From Coccinella septempunctata (lineage: Eukaryota > Arthropoda > Insecta > Coleoptera > Coccinellidae), in the NCBI RefSeq assembly GCF_907165205.1, contig NC_058193.1:34423521-34487520 (forward strand): a stretch of DNA of 64,000 bases. The letters run 5' to 3'. This document shows positions 12,001-23,309 of this stretch, in pieces. Both the position numbers and the translations under genes were made by a program. The first letter of the stretch is position 1, and each line of letters opens with the position of its first letter. The notes under the pieces are model-generated. The model worked only from the letters and a program-made list of their open reading frames with translations, was not told the DNA's origin and made no database searches.

Positions 12001-12114
12001 TGAATGTTTGACTCGTACATATATTTCAACAGTAGATACTCGAGGTCAAAAGAAACACTTTTTTCCTGTTCCATTTTTTCCGATTCGGCCCTGATAAAAA
12101 GATATAGCCACTTA

Positions 12115-12670
12115 AAGTTTTCATAATGAGCTAGGCCACCCCTTCAGAAAAACAAGCTAAATCTATGACATTACTCATCTGTGGATCATTTGAACACAAT
12201 TGTATTCAGCCTAAGTACCCAATTTACGAATTTACTCTAAATCCTGTTTGTTACAGTCGAAAATTCTCTGGAGAATTCTCTACAGAATTTGTCAGAAATT
12301 GGGTCCTTTCGTTTGCATAAAAAGTGTAGCACTTTTCTACACTCGATTTGATTTACACCAGTGTAGAGGAGGTGTAGTTCATCTACATCTCCTTTTGACT
12401 ATGTCTTCTTCACTTCACTTGCTCTACACTGGTGTAAATCAAATCGAGTGTAGAAAAGTGCTACAATTTTTATGCAAACGAAAGGACCCAATTTCTGACA
12501 AATTCTGTAGAGAATTCTCCAGAGAATTTTCGACTGTAACAAAATTTAGAGTAAATTCGTAAATTGGGTACTTAGGCTGAATGTAATTGTGTTCAAATGA
12601 TCCACAGATGAGTAGTGTCATAGATTTAGCTTGTTTTTCTGAAGGGGTGGCCTAGCTCATTATGAAAACT
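12115..12670. repeat. 556-bp near-perfect palindrome (fold-back)
   Basis: Left positions pair with right positions at a constant sum of 24,786. For example, AGTTTTCATAATGAG at 12,116 pairs with CTCATTATGAAAACT ending at 12,670, and CCACCCCTTCAG at 12,136 pairs with CTGAAGGGGTGG ending at 12,650. Only a few bases of slippage appear at the core (12,301 pairs with 12,489). Arms are about 270 bp and the loop is around 12,385-12,420. Transcription across it would give a long hairpin RNA. Confidence 0.88.
12300..12490. mobile_element. Family B fold-back element, copy 2
   Basis: It starts GGGTCCTTTCGTTTGCATAA and ends ATGCAAACGAAAGGACCC, matching the family B copy at 6684-6895. Here the surrounding arms (with CTGGAGAATTCTCTACAG on both sides) extend the complementarity outwards into the larger palindrome. 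Confidence 0.8.
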
Positions 12671-13377
12671 GAACAGTAAAGTCTACCGAAAGTACGTATG
12701 TAACTGCAGAGTATCCACGGATTTTCAACAACCGATATCTTTTCAACCGATCCGAATTTGAAAAAATGGTAAAGAGAAAAAGTATTTCTTTCGACCTCAG
12801 GAATCCGCTGTTGAAATATCACACTTCTCACAGTTGATTTCTTCTCAGCAAATCGATCAGCCACTTAGGTACCTCTTGTACGCCGAAGCCTGACAATCTA
12901 AAGAATTCACCGCACCAAACGAACCGTATCAATATTTATAACGATGCCAGATGAAAAAAAAATCACTCCATGTACATATTTCTGGAGGAGCCGAAAATTC
13001 CCTGGAGAATTCTCTACAGAATTTGTCAAGAAAACGGCAGAAATTATCTTGTATGCAAGTGAACAGTAAATTCTACCGAAAGTACCCACGTATGTAACTG
13101 CAGAGGATTTTCAACCGCCTATATCTTTTCAACCGATCCGAATTTGAAAAAATGGTAAAGAGAAAAAGTATTTCTTTCGACCTCAGGAATCTGCTGTTGA
13201 AATATCACACTTCTCACAGTTGATTTCTTCTCAGCAAATCGATCAGCCACTTAGGTACCTTTTGTACGCCGAAGCCTGACAATCTAAAGAATTCACCGCA
13301 CCAAACGAACCGTATCAATATTTATAACGATGCCGGATCGAAAAAAAAATCACTCCATGTACATATTTCTGGAGGAG
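12671..13377 (+). repeat. Direct tandem duplication, two ~320-bp copies
   Basis: Copy 1 covers 12,671-12,989 and copy 2 about 13,061-13,377, offset by 387-390 bp. Both run from GAACAGTAAA through GATTTCTTCTCAGCAAATCG to CATGTACATATTTCTGGAGG. The ~70-bp spacer (12,990-13,060) contains GGAGAATTCTCTACAGAATT, a piece of the palindrome at 12,255-12,300. The duplication therefore probably arose from this fold-back region. Confidence 0.85.
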
Positions 13378-14027
13378 GTTCGTACAATATGCAAATTTTT
13401 CAATTACCCGTCATATTCGCCGGGAGTTAAAGCGCCTTCGGCCTCTATCTACATCACAGAATGGCCGACATAAAATATCCGGCGGAAAGCAGAATATATT
13501 CCGCCAGGCCAACGCTGGCTGAATACCGGCTGATATTCTGCAATGGCGGCTGAAAGAGAATAAGAAACAGGAACATCCCGGAGAACTCCCTTGCATGTTG
13601 ATGCGGTTTCTCCACTACGAAATCAAGAACTTAATTCCGTTAGACGCATTCTGGAGCAGTCGAATTATGAAATTTATGATACGCCACCACGGGATAGGGA
13701 GAAATTTAGGGGCGGTTTTGTCGTTTGCACGGCGTACAGGTTTTTTGCCTTCCTTCATATTATTAAGCTCGGGCATGGGTGTCGGGACACGGAGGTTATA
13801 AGGGAAACGAAGAAGTCGACGGGGTTTGTTAAGGGTTAGTTGTTCCCTCCTTAAGATTTAATCAGCGATAAAGGTACCACAAAAAGGAGTGTTAATTTTT
13901 TTACTCCCAGGAGATGGAACAAGCTATTTTGTGAACAGTCTCCCAAGTTTTAAGATGATGCAAAATACGGACGACTTGTTGTCATTAAGCCTTTAATTTT
14001 TTAATTTTATTTCATAAATACTAGGGC

Positions 14028-14765
14028 TAACCTAGACACGGAAATACACAACCGTATCAATTCGGCATCACGGGCATTCTGGAAGCTAAAGGATAGAGTG
14101 TTTCAAAATCACGACCTCAATCTGAAGACCAAGACAGCTGTTTACAGGGCAGTCGTCCTCCCAACGCTTCTTTACGGAAGCGAAAGCTGGACGCCCTACA
14201 GGCGACATATTAAACAGCTTTAACAAACGCAACAACGTCATCTAAGACAGATAAAGCACATCAGATGGTTCCACAAAGTTTCGAATGCAGAAGTCTTGCA
14301 ACGCGCGAGTTGTACAACAATTGAGACTCAAGTAACGAGGGCCCGACTCAGATGGAGCGGCCACATTCTGAGGATGCAAGACACAGGACTCCCCAAAATA
14401 GCTCTCTATGACGAATTCACAGAGGGAGCCCGAAAACCAGGAGGCCAGTATAAGCGGTTTGAGGATATACTGCATCAATCCCTAAAATCAGTTAATGCCA
14501 ATCATAACTGGGAACAACTAGCGTTAGACAGGTCACAGTGGAGGTCTTTGGTACACAGTTATAATGGAGACTCGAGAAGAATACAGCAGCGGTAAGATTT
14601 GGTTGGTGACTATCCATGCCCGGAGTGTGGAAGGATCTGTAGGGTCTCTTCAATCACAGGAGAACACACAGTCGCAATTAGCTCCAACAAATTATAAGTC
14701 TGTTCTTTTTTATGTCTTTTTGTAGATTAATTCCCGGTAACGGGATACAGCAATGAATTGAATGA
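14028..14765 (+). mobile_element. 3' end of a non-LTR retrotransposon (LINE), decayed
   Basis: Translation from about 14,028 gives the C-terminal reverse-transcriptase region: LDTEIHNRINSASRAFWKLK, then TAVYRAVVLPTLLYGSESWT, a stop, and the connector RARLRWSGHILRMQD. After a premature stop near 14,593 the same frame continues with a cysteine motif, CPECGRIC. The copy ends in a short TGAA-rich tail (AATGAATTGAATGAATGAA) at about 14,750-14,770, typical of simple-repeat LINE tails. It is 5'-truncated and has at least two in-frame stops. The longest open piece is 14,296-14,595. Confidence 0.85.
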
Positions 14766-14932
14766 ATGAAGCCTCAGAAGCTTTTCTTGGAAACAATGTT
14801 TGTATGATCCAAAAATCATATCTGGCACTACCTATTATCATAATTTTTTTACTCATGAAGTATCTCGAATAACTTAGGGCCTTTTCAAGTCTTAATCCGG
14901 CCCTGCTTAACAGAGGGAGATCTAGCCAGGAG

Positions 14933-14979
14933 CAAAGATTATAGAGTTAGGTAACCTAACCTAACTCTATAATCTTTGG
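14933..14979. repeat. 44-bp palindrome
   Basis: AAAGATTATAGAGTTAGGT is followed by TAACC and its complement, ending AACTCTATAATCTTT. A shorter version of the same palindrome occurs at 39,973-40,002. The shared arm sequence suggests head-to-head ends of one dispersed element. Confidence 0.8.
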
Positions 14980-15889
14980 CCGGGTGATTCACATGACACG
15001 TGAATCCAGGACGGACCAGCTATGTGACCAATCCTCCGAACAATAGCAAAACCGGGAGACAGAACGATATCAACAACAATAAACCGAGGGACAAAGAATG
15101 ATGGGATCACGATGACCGAATCGATAAGCCCTGAAATTGGTATGATATTCAGATTGCGTCGCTTTCCGTCCACGCAGAGCACAAGGGGGTGGTGGAGTAA
15201 TCCTTGTCTTAGGGCCAATTTCACCACACTTTTCCCCCTTGAATGGACGGGGATAAATTGAAAATGATGCGGTGGAATATTTGAGGCGATTATTCCCAGA
15301 TGGCCTATCGATTTATAGTTCTAGAACTTGCGTACAAGGTTGTGCTCAGGTCCGATGATGGATCCTTGTCGTGGAGGAGTTAAATTGAGAATGAGGAACC
15401 GAAACTTGGGGGGGAACTTTGACCACTTTTCGTTGCAGACGAATCTAGATCTTTATTTTTCTACTGATATCGATTGCGTACAGGATACGTTATTTTTGCT
15501 ATTCAGGCGATAACAAAGAATGGCCTTTGGAGCCTGAAGTATTTTTAATGGTGAGTTTTTTCCAGAAATCAACGAAAAAGATCGATAACGCTTACAGAGA
15601 CACTAGTTAATAATGTATTCATGAAAGCAGGGTAATTTCGCTGAATATTCCAATTTGTTTTAATTCAACGTCTGAAATCGATATGGAGAACGTGTTGAAA
15701 CTTGATACAGGGTTATGAAACAAGTTAATTAAGTCATCAAATTTTGTCCCATTCATTTTCATGTAATTATAAAATATCAGTTCAACATTTTGACAAACAT
15801 TCTAGGACTTATAACAATAGATACCTTGCTTGCCAAAAGCAATAACAATATCCCTTAGCGAGAATCTTTTACCCGGAAACTGGGTTGGA

Positions 15890-16540
15890 CATATGGAGAA
15901 ATTGAATCAAATGGACTCAACCTCCTCCTGCTGACATGGGAGTGCCGTAACACCATAAAGCAACTGGCCAGAGGCAATAAATTGACTCTATTATGGGTAC
16001 CAGGGCCTTGTGGTGTTGAGGGAAATGAAAAAGCCATTAAACTTGCAAAAAAAATCAAGGTTAACGCCTGCTGGACCTGGGCCTTTCTGTGGGCTCTGAA
16101 AAGACCAATATAAGGCAACAGTCCAACAATGGGAGTTGAGCAACAGACAACCCTCTGGATAAACATTCCTGGAATTACTTGGTCAAAGAAATTCTTGATG
16201 ATTTCACCGACCTATACAAGAAAGCTGCTGAACCTGTCACAAACTGAGCTTCGGGTGATGGTGGGACTACTGACTGCGAAAGTCAGTAGATGATATTTGT
16301 AGGGTCTATTTGTAGGGTCTGTGAATCAAAAGCAGAAACAGCTGAACACATGGTATGCAAGTGTCTAGATCTGGCTGCCCTAAGAACCTTCCATGTGGGG
16401 TCCTGGATATTCACGAGGTAACAGCCAAGGCTCCTAAGGATGTTATCGGTTTTATCAACACAATTGACGACCTCCTTGGGTTCCTATGAATGAGTAGGGT
16501 AGAGAACAAAAGATCTACATGGTCGCAGTTTCCAGACAGA
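15890..16540 (+). mobile_element. LINE RNase H fragment, decayed
   Basis: A plus-strand frame reads TWECRNTIKQLARGNKLTLL then WVPGPCGVEGNEKAIKLAKK. This is the RNase H motif of several LINE clades, where the usual text is WVPGH-x-G-x-x-GNE-x-AD. The expected histidine and aspartate of that motif are changed here. A later part, around 16,240-16,420, resembles the downstream cysteine-rich tail but has many stops. No 5' part of the element is adjacent. Confidence 0.7.
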
Positions 16541-16569
16541 AGGCTTCCAGGATTAGATACACGTTCTAC

Positions 16570-17620
16570 TAACTACACTTACTGACCTCGCAAAAAAAAC
16601 ATAAACATACAAAAATTAGTTTCTTAACTTAACATAACAGTTAATTGAACCAGTAGTCTTGAGGGCCATTTTTCGTGTGTGTAATACGAAAACGTACAAC
16701 AATACGAATAATTCGATAAGTGCAGTTCAGCTGAGTAGGGAGTAATGTTGTCAGCAGTATTATTCAGGTGGCAATAACCTGAGTAGATTATTTGGACAGG
16801 GTGGCTTCAAAGCGACGCGGGAGGTCGGCAATAACAAACATCTTGAGCTGAATCCGTGGCTGACTTGCCCGAAGTACAACCAAGATCCCCTTGCCCGATT
16901 TTCTGCCTCTAGAAACTGCTGAATCTACGGATCGGGCAGCACTCGTCTGTTCAATCATACGAAATATGCGCTGAACGTAGGAAACGGGGGTCGCGTAGAG
17001 AAAACCACCACCACCGCCGTATTCACTCCATATCAGCGAAATATGTACGATTTCCCGGAGTTGTAATTTCGGGCAGATTAGTCCCGTATGAGGCTTTAAT
17101 GCGCTTTTATGTAATTATTTCTGTATTTGCGCCGCGTAGTGAACGGGAGAAATCGGAATCCGCTGAAAGCCGTTTTGATGAGATTTTCATGAGCCAGCTG
17201 TTACTCGGGCCCCCATTGAACCGCGCGCGCAAATGAAGTTGAGTTTCCGCTGATTTTCCTTTTCATTATTCCACTTGTGAACGGTGGAGAAATTATTGAG
17301 AATTTCTCATTTGAGCGATATTACAGCCGGTTGCGGTTCTCGCTGACAATAAGATCCGACGCTATCTGGATTTTGTTGCCGGAAAATGGGGTTGTCGTTG
17401 GGTGGCGCCATAGGGGAAGGGGTGCAGACGGTTATTACCAATCTGATTTTTTTTTGCATTCGTTTCGCATCTTTTGACAAGGGTGACTAGTTTTAGTTGA
17501 GTTACTACTATGGTTAGACCACAACCAGGATCACAGTAACCCCATTTAGTCGAAAGAGGAAACTTCCTGCTCTAAAAATCCATCTCTCCAAATGGAGAAA
17601 ACATAGAGTTCTGAACTCTA
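16570..17620. other. No gene recognised; part is GC-richer than its surroundings
   Basis: The part from 16,830 to 17,440 is clearly less AT-rich and more complex than neighbouring repeat DNA, without a supported exon. It could be conserved regulatory DNA or old unique sequence. Comparison with related genomes would be needed to decide. Confidence 0.3.
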
Positions 17621-17639
17621 TAAGGAGGTTACATTTCAC

Positions 17640-18222
17640 TGTGACCTCAAGGTCCTATATTGTGCCATATACCTACGTCTCCCTTTCTAGAGTTCCAATG
17701 AACTCCAGTATCTGAAAAAAGATCTCTGAAAGGGCTTCAAGGTGGCTAAGTGCTCATTCCTCCTATCGAAGACATTCCATGCTCAGGCTTGTAATGGCGA
17801 GGCCTGATGAACAGGAAGTTTACTCCTCTTCTCCTTATAATTTACTCTCATCAGTTTGTGATCATATGCTTCCTAAGCTGGCAATGTCTTCTGAGGAAGC
17901 CAATGAAGAGGCGTGACTTATTCTTACTCAGATCCAAATACTTCTTGGGCCTTGCAGTGTTGGAATTCCAGCGAAATTTTTTGGAATAATCCATTCCTGG
18001 AAGATTTTTCGAGAGTGTTCACTTTTTGGTTTCTTCTTTCTACAGATACTTCTTATAGGTGCATTTTCATATTCCACAGAAAGACTCTGGGCCAGTAATT
18101 GACATTTGTGCTCCTTTTCTGGCAAGCATGTTGGTCCTTTGATCCCAGAGTGACATGGAAGCCAGACTAAAGAGACCTTGTTGTTCTTGCCTATTTCATT
18201 GAGTTTCCTTCGGCACTCCCAT
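17640..18222 (-). mobile_element. LINE RNase H fragment, minus strand, decayed
   Basis: On the minus strand from about 18,218 downwards the frame reads WECRRKLNEIGKNNKVSLVW then LPCHSGIKG. This parallels the RNase H motif at 15,930 (WECR...LTLLWVPG). The open piece 18,125-17,928 continues it. The rest is broken by stops. Family A copy 3 begins only a few bases to its right. Confidence 0.65.
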
Positions 18223-18225
18223 TTA

Positions 18226-18450
18226 TACAGGGTGAGTCTTTGACTAGTACAAATATTTTAACAGTAGGTTCTTGAGGACAAAATGAACACTTTCATTTAC
18301 CATTTTTTCCGAATCGGCTCGGTTTAAAAGATACAGGCTGTTGAAAAACAATAAACTTTGGCTGAATGCAATTCTGTTTAACAGATCCACAGATGTGAAG
18401 TGTCATAGATTTGGCTAGAATTCTGAATGTTATGTCAAAGACTCAATCTA
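18226..18450. mobile_element. Family A copy 3, internally deleted
   Basis: The left end is complete: TACAGGGTGAGTCTTTGACT from 18,226, then GAATCGGCTCGGTTTAAAAG. The right end has shrunk to TCAAAGACTCA near 18,435. This copy best shows the true outer end of family A, with TATA directly before CAGGGTGAGT. Confidence 0.75.
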
Positions 18451-18489
18451 ATTAATGTATGGAAATAACCCTAGACAGTAAAAGCCTTC

Positions 18490-18740
18490 TGAGATTGTAA
18501 ATGTAAAGAAAGCCTGGATGGTGTGCAGAAATCTGTCTGTCAATATATGTGTCATGGTTTTGAGACCGATAATCACTTATGAGGCAATAGTCTGGAGTGC
18601 CAAAGCAAGTCAGAACAGGATGAGGAAAACCATCGATAAAATATCAACGCTAGCCTATATTTGCATCAATGTAGCTAGAAACTAGAAGGGCCCTGTAGTG
18701 CTTGACCTTGTGTTTGAATTAATGGCTATATTGATCATAG
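18490..18740 (+). mobile_element. LINE reverse-transcriptase C-terminal fragment
   Basis: A plus-strand frame reads KKAWMVCRNLSVNICVMVLR, then PIITYEAIVWSAKASQNR and KTIDKISTLAYICIN. This matches the region just after the catalytic core in R1/Jockey-like LINEs (VVRPxxxYGAxVW). A stop follows near 18,686. It is on the opposite strand to the fragment at 17,640-18,222, so the two are separate insertions or rearranged pieces. Confidence 0.7.
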
Positions 18741-18744
18741 AAGC

Positions 18745-20960
18745 TCCATTTCCATAACGCGTTCCAAACTTCACACTTCGCACCCAAATTTCGTTTCGAT
18801 GGCCCTAGTCAGGTCATAATTTCGTAATCACAAGGTGGTGTTGGGGCAATTTTGTACCTCCATGGAAATCGCGTTATGCTAGCTGTTTTATTCTTGTCGC
18901 CATACATATTCATGCCATTATAAATAAACGTAATTAGGAAGGAACTGTGCAATGGCTCGTTTGATATCAGAAGGGGAGTTAATGTTCTTCTGAAACGCAA
19001 TTTAGGAACGAACTGAACATGCTTCAGGTAAGTTGCGCAATCATGAAGAATAAATTATAATAATTGGACAATGGAAACATGATCTTTCGGTAATGGTTTC
19101 ATTCACAATGGAAGTTGTTGATTGGGAATGTGGTTAACAACATCCTTGCCGTTTTGTGAGTATACAGGGTGAGTAAAAGTTGTGCAAAAAGTTTTCTCTC
19201 GAATTCAGTAATGTGTCAAATACGAAGCTTCATTCTGGATGAAACACCTCGTGTGGTTACAGCTTCTCGACTATGGAAAACGACGTATGGTTACGCGTCC
19301 TTTTCCAAATGCCTGTCGATATTTTCAGACCGGCCTACCCCCCAAATGTTCACCCTTCCGTCCCTCAGAAATAATCGCCTGTCCGTACTGAACAGGGAAC
19401 TTTAATATTCGCCAGAGATTGATAAACGTTCGAAGATTTTTCATCGGAAACCCGAAATGTTAAAAGAAGTTCTTCGGTGTATGGCAATCCATCAGATTGG
19501 AAACAAATCAAACAGGAAAAACGGGCCCGGTATTTTATTGTGAGTAATGGTGTTTGCTATCAGTTTTTTTTTCTCCGAGTTTCTCGTGAGGGATTGGGCT
19601 GTCCCTTATTTATATGTAGCACCGGTGGAAAACGAAGAAATGGGTTGTCGATGGGAACGGAAAAAGTTGTTTGACAGAATCGGTGGAACAATTTAATATT
19701 TTCGTTTTCAATAAGTGGGTACTCATGGAAAAATAATGGGAATAGGCAGGGGCGTACGAAGGGGAGTTTATTGACAGTATTTCTGTTAAATCGCCTTTGC
19801 AGTGAAAACAAGAAAATGAAAATTCTTATTTTCCTCCCAAAGATGAATTTCTATGTACTATATATCAATGCTACAATTACAATTGCCTTTGAAACAACTG
19901 TAGAGACTTTTTTAAATGTACTTTTTTCTGGTGATTTTTTGCAGCAAATTGAAGAAGTAGAAAAACGCCTTCTTTTCATTCTTTCTCTGAGAATACCATA
20001 TACATATCTCGAATTATCTCATTTTATGCTGTGACTGATAAAGTTTTGAGGAAATTCCTAGTTTTTCGATAGAAACTGCAACTAAATGGAAACCTACACA
20101 CTCCAGAGCGAAAGAAGGTGATTAATAACAAAACCAATCTAAGTATCCCCCAAATTAATGGCTGTTTTGTAACTTTAACTTACCCGAAAGATACTTGGAA
20201 TAATTTCCCCTAAGATACAAGATGAATGGATGGGGTTTTTTCGATCCTCAAGTGAGTGTTTGGAGTATCTGGAAAGTAAATGATCTATCAAACTTATTTT
20301 CACGGCTCGTATTACAGAGAGCAATTGAGATTTTTTTTTATTGGGTGGATAATAATATGTGTGCAACTTATCGAGATTTTAAAAGATATTTGTTGGCATA
20401 GGGCAGTTGAGGTTTATTGGCAACTGTTCAGTCTATCAATGTGAGAACTTCGAATCAAACCACCCATAGCGAGTTCTGTCCGATTCCCGGAGGTATTTTT
20501 CCTCACTTACCTACACCCAAATTCGTACGCAAATCGAGTCAGGCATTCCTAGCAAATCCCAGAGATGAACCGAGGAAAGAAAACTCGCTAACGACCGCTA
20601 GGGCGACAGAGCTGGCGTGGAAAAACTGGAAAGTCATTTGCATGATACTAACAATAGCTGGAAGATAAATCTGCCTAGTAATTTGAGTGGGTTATTTCTC
20701 GTCCTGCTTTCCTTGCGACCTCGCATAATAAAATGGAATATTTAATTTGGGGAATCTCTCCTAAATTCAATAATAAGCTGTTTCGCGTTACCGGCTTTGC
20801 CAGTTTCCCCCCTTGTTGTACGTCCCTGCGAAACTTTTCCTATTCGAATTATGTTACGGGAACTAAGCCACAATGGCCTCATATCAAATATTGGAATTGG
20901 AATATTCATGTGCCCTTAACAGAGGATTTGAAAGGAGAAAAGTACCTGTAATACAATAAA
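18745..20960. other. No gene recognised; one repeat end at 19,163
   Basis: TACAGGGTGAGTAAAAGTTG at 19,163 looks like another dispersed-element end. The 78-codon open frame that follows (19,169-19,405) lies in that repeat and matches nothing I know. I see no exons in the remainder. Confidence 0.4.
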
Positions 20961-20967
20961 AAAGTAA

Positions 20968-21665
20968 GCAATACAAGGATATCTTGAAAAATTCTTAGCC
21001 TACTATAGAACCAAACTAAATTTCAATGTCAAAATATTTTATTACTCAACATATTCTCCTCTTAATTGGATACATTTATTACAGCGAACCTGCAACGTCT
21101 CTAGACCTTTCAAAAAAAAATGTTTCTTCTTGCTCTGCAAACCAGACCTCCACAGCTTTTATTACCTCCTCTTTGGAAGATAATTTACGACCTTTTAAAC
21201 TTTTTTTCAGTTGAGGAAAGAGATGATAGTCGGATGGAGCCAAATCTGGTGAATAAAGGGGGTGTTCTAGTAATTCGAACCCTAAATCACAAATTTTTTG
21301 CATGACAACATGAGATTTCTGTGCAGGGGCGTTGTCCTTCAAGAACAAAATACCTTTAGATAGCTTTCCGCGTCTTTTCTCTTTAATTTTTCCCGTAGAG
21401 TGGTCAGTAATGTCGAATAGTGATCTCCGGTTATTGTTCTACCCTTATCCAAAAAATCAATCATGATTACTCCATGACAATCCCAAAAAACTGAAGCAAG
21501 AACTTTTCCAGCAGATTTTTGGACACGAAACTTCTTAGGTCTTGGAGAACCAGAGTGTCGCCATTCCATCGATTGTTGCTTTGTTTCTGGATCGTAGAAA
21601 TGTACCCAAGTCTCATCCATAGTAACAATTCGGTTTAAAAAGGCTATAACGTTTTCAAATCAAGG
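20968..21665 (-). mobile_element. mariner element fragment, 5'-truncated
   Basis: The 3' end of a mariner element lies on the minus strand. The transposase runs from about 21,660 down to 21,079 with one frameshift near 21,345. Visible motifs are TMDETWVHFYDP (first catalytic aspartate), LKDNAPAH (second) and YSPDLAPSDYHLFPQL (third, intact). The 3' flank (20,968-21,078) matches the flank of the copy at 25,290-25,425 in inverted orientation. Everything upstream of the first catalytic motif is missing. Confidence 0.88.
21079..21660 (-). pseudogene. mariner transposase pseudogene, C-terminal half
   Basis: Two overlapping frames (21,620-21,339 and 21,348-21,079) together encode the catalytic half of a mariner transposase. 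The frame changes in the KLKRKDAESYLK region. All three catalytic aspartates are readable, but the DNA-binding half is absent and the frame is broken. It cannot be functional. Confidence 0.85.
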
Positions 21666-21669
21666 TTTT

Positions 21670-22645
21670 TTTTATGCATGGAACTGGTCTAGGCTAACTA
21701 GATATCAATACATCCTGGTAAGTGTGATCGTGGTCACTCTTGAGTTGATACAGACTTGGAAAACGCGTAATTTGCTAAGACTTATGAAATGAGCCAATCT
21801 AATTGGTAGATGACGATCACGGGACGGGATCTGCCAAAGAGAACGTTCCTTTTATAGGTCTTAGTTCTTAGGAACTCTGCGTAAACCCACAATAATACTT
21901 CTGAGTAAGGTTAAGCAACCTAGATCCAGTGCCAGCTGATGAAACACATCATTGCAAGAGGATACGTTTCTGTCTCATTCTGGCTCTTGTTTCAAGAGCT
22001 ATCTTCAAGGTTTCCCTTGTTTTTTCTGTAGAAAAGAAGGTTTTTTTCGGTCAAATTCATTGTGAAAAGTTCCACGTCAACATACCACCTGACAGGTTCA
22101 GCCTATCGAAAGGGCACTAGTTTGTGCGCCCCCCTAAACTGATTACGTCAAATTGGTCGTCTTTCGAAACATATTTGTTCATGGTTAATTTCAATCCAAA
22201 CAATATCCAGCCGATAATCCACACATCCGTAAGCCGTGGGTTATTTGCAGTAAACCCAACTAATCGACGAGAACTGACATTTGAACTAAATGATTATAAT
22301 TGGTTTCGGTCGAGGTGCGGTTCAAATTGGCTTCGGGTAATGTGTTGCAATGTGGATGGGCTGATGGAAAGTCGACAGAATTGCCAGATGCTCGCTCACG
22401 TCCTGCCTCACTACGCGATCTTCGCACGGGGGTTCGTGCTCACGTTTTAATTAAAACAATGCTTTTGTAAGTTTGCTCTCGAAACTATGCGTTCAACCGA
22501 GTGGGTGTTTGAGGGATGAGTTATGAGCTGCCAAAGTTTGGGAGCAGAGTTCCAACGGCCTTGGGAAATAAACATCCACAAGTATTCCCGAGACAATACC
22601 GAAAAAAATCTATTCATTTATGCGTGGAGGGGTGTTGATTGGTGA
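21670..22645. other. No gene or repeat recognised
   Basis: The longest open frame (22,124-22,450, plus) has no family resemblance I can see and no splice support. No repeats shared with the rest of the window were noticed. Confidence 0.35.
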
Positions 22646-22649
22646 AAAG

Positions 22650-23309
22650 GTTGACTCTCTGAACCGTACCAATATTTTAACAATAGATTCTTGAGGTCAA
22701 AAGAAACACTTTTTTCCCTTGCCATTTTTTCCGAATCGGCTCAGTTTAAAATATACAGGCTGTTGAAAAACCATAAAAAAATGTTATTTTTAGTTCTATC
22801 TCACAAACGGTTTTATCGAATGGAATGAATTTCGGAATGCAGTTTTTCATTTATTTGATGAATCTTTTTCGAACACATGACCCAAGTTTTCCAGTTTTCT
22901 CATTAGGACCATTACGTACCATGAAAATACGAAAGATTCAAAGAACCCAACTCTTGAGACTAAGTTGGGCGCTATCTAATAAATATTTGAACGTTTTGTA
23001 AAATAAAAGTATTCTTTACATTTTCTCGTAAAATGCGCCGTTTTTGAGTTATTTGATGTTCAAAAATGAAAAATATCTGTGAAATTTGAGAAATTCGGAA
23101 CTTTGGCTGAATACAACTCTGTTTAAAAGATCCACATATTTAGCTAGTTATTCTGAAGGTAATTCTGTTTTTCCAAGGGTGGCACAGCTCATTATATGAA
23201 AACTTAAAATGGCTATATCTTTTTATCAGGGTCGAATCGGAAAAAATGGTATAGGAAAAAAGTGTTTCATTACCTCGAGAAACTACTGTTAAAATATTTG
23301 TACGAGTCC
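22650..23309. mobile_element. Family A copy 4, about 660 bp
   Basis: The left end carries TTGAGGTCAAAAGAAACACT and the right end its inverse, with TACTGTTAAAATATTTGTAC just inside. The interior (CACAAACGGTTTTATCGAAT, GTTTAAAAGATCCACA) matches copies at 6115 and 27,024. No coding capacity is seen. Confidence 0.82.

Larger units (their letters stand above)
12005..12825. mobile_element. Family A copy 2, whose centre is a large palindrome
   Basis: The left end contains GAGGTCAAAAGAAACACTTT and CCGATTCGGCCCTGATAAAA. The right end contains the inverse, AGTATTTCTTTCGACCTCAG. Inside lies the near-perfect palindrome 12,115-12,670, which in turn has a family B fold-back at its core. The right half has been altered between about 12,671 and 12,735 by the segment that is also duplicated downstream. 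Confidence 0.72.
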
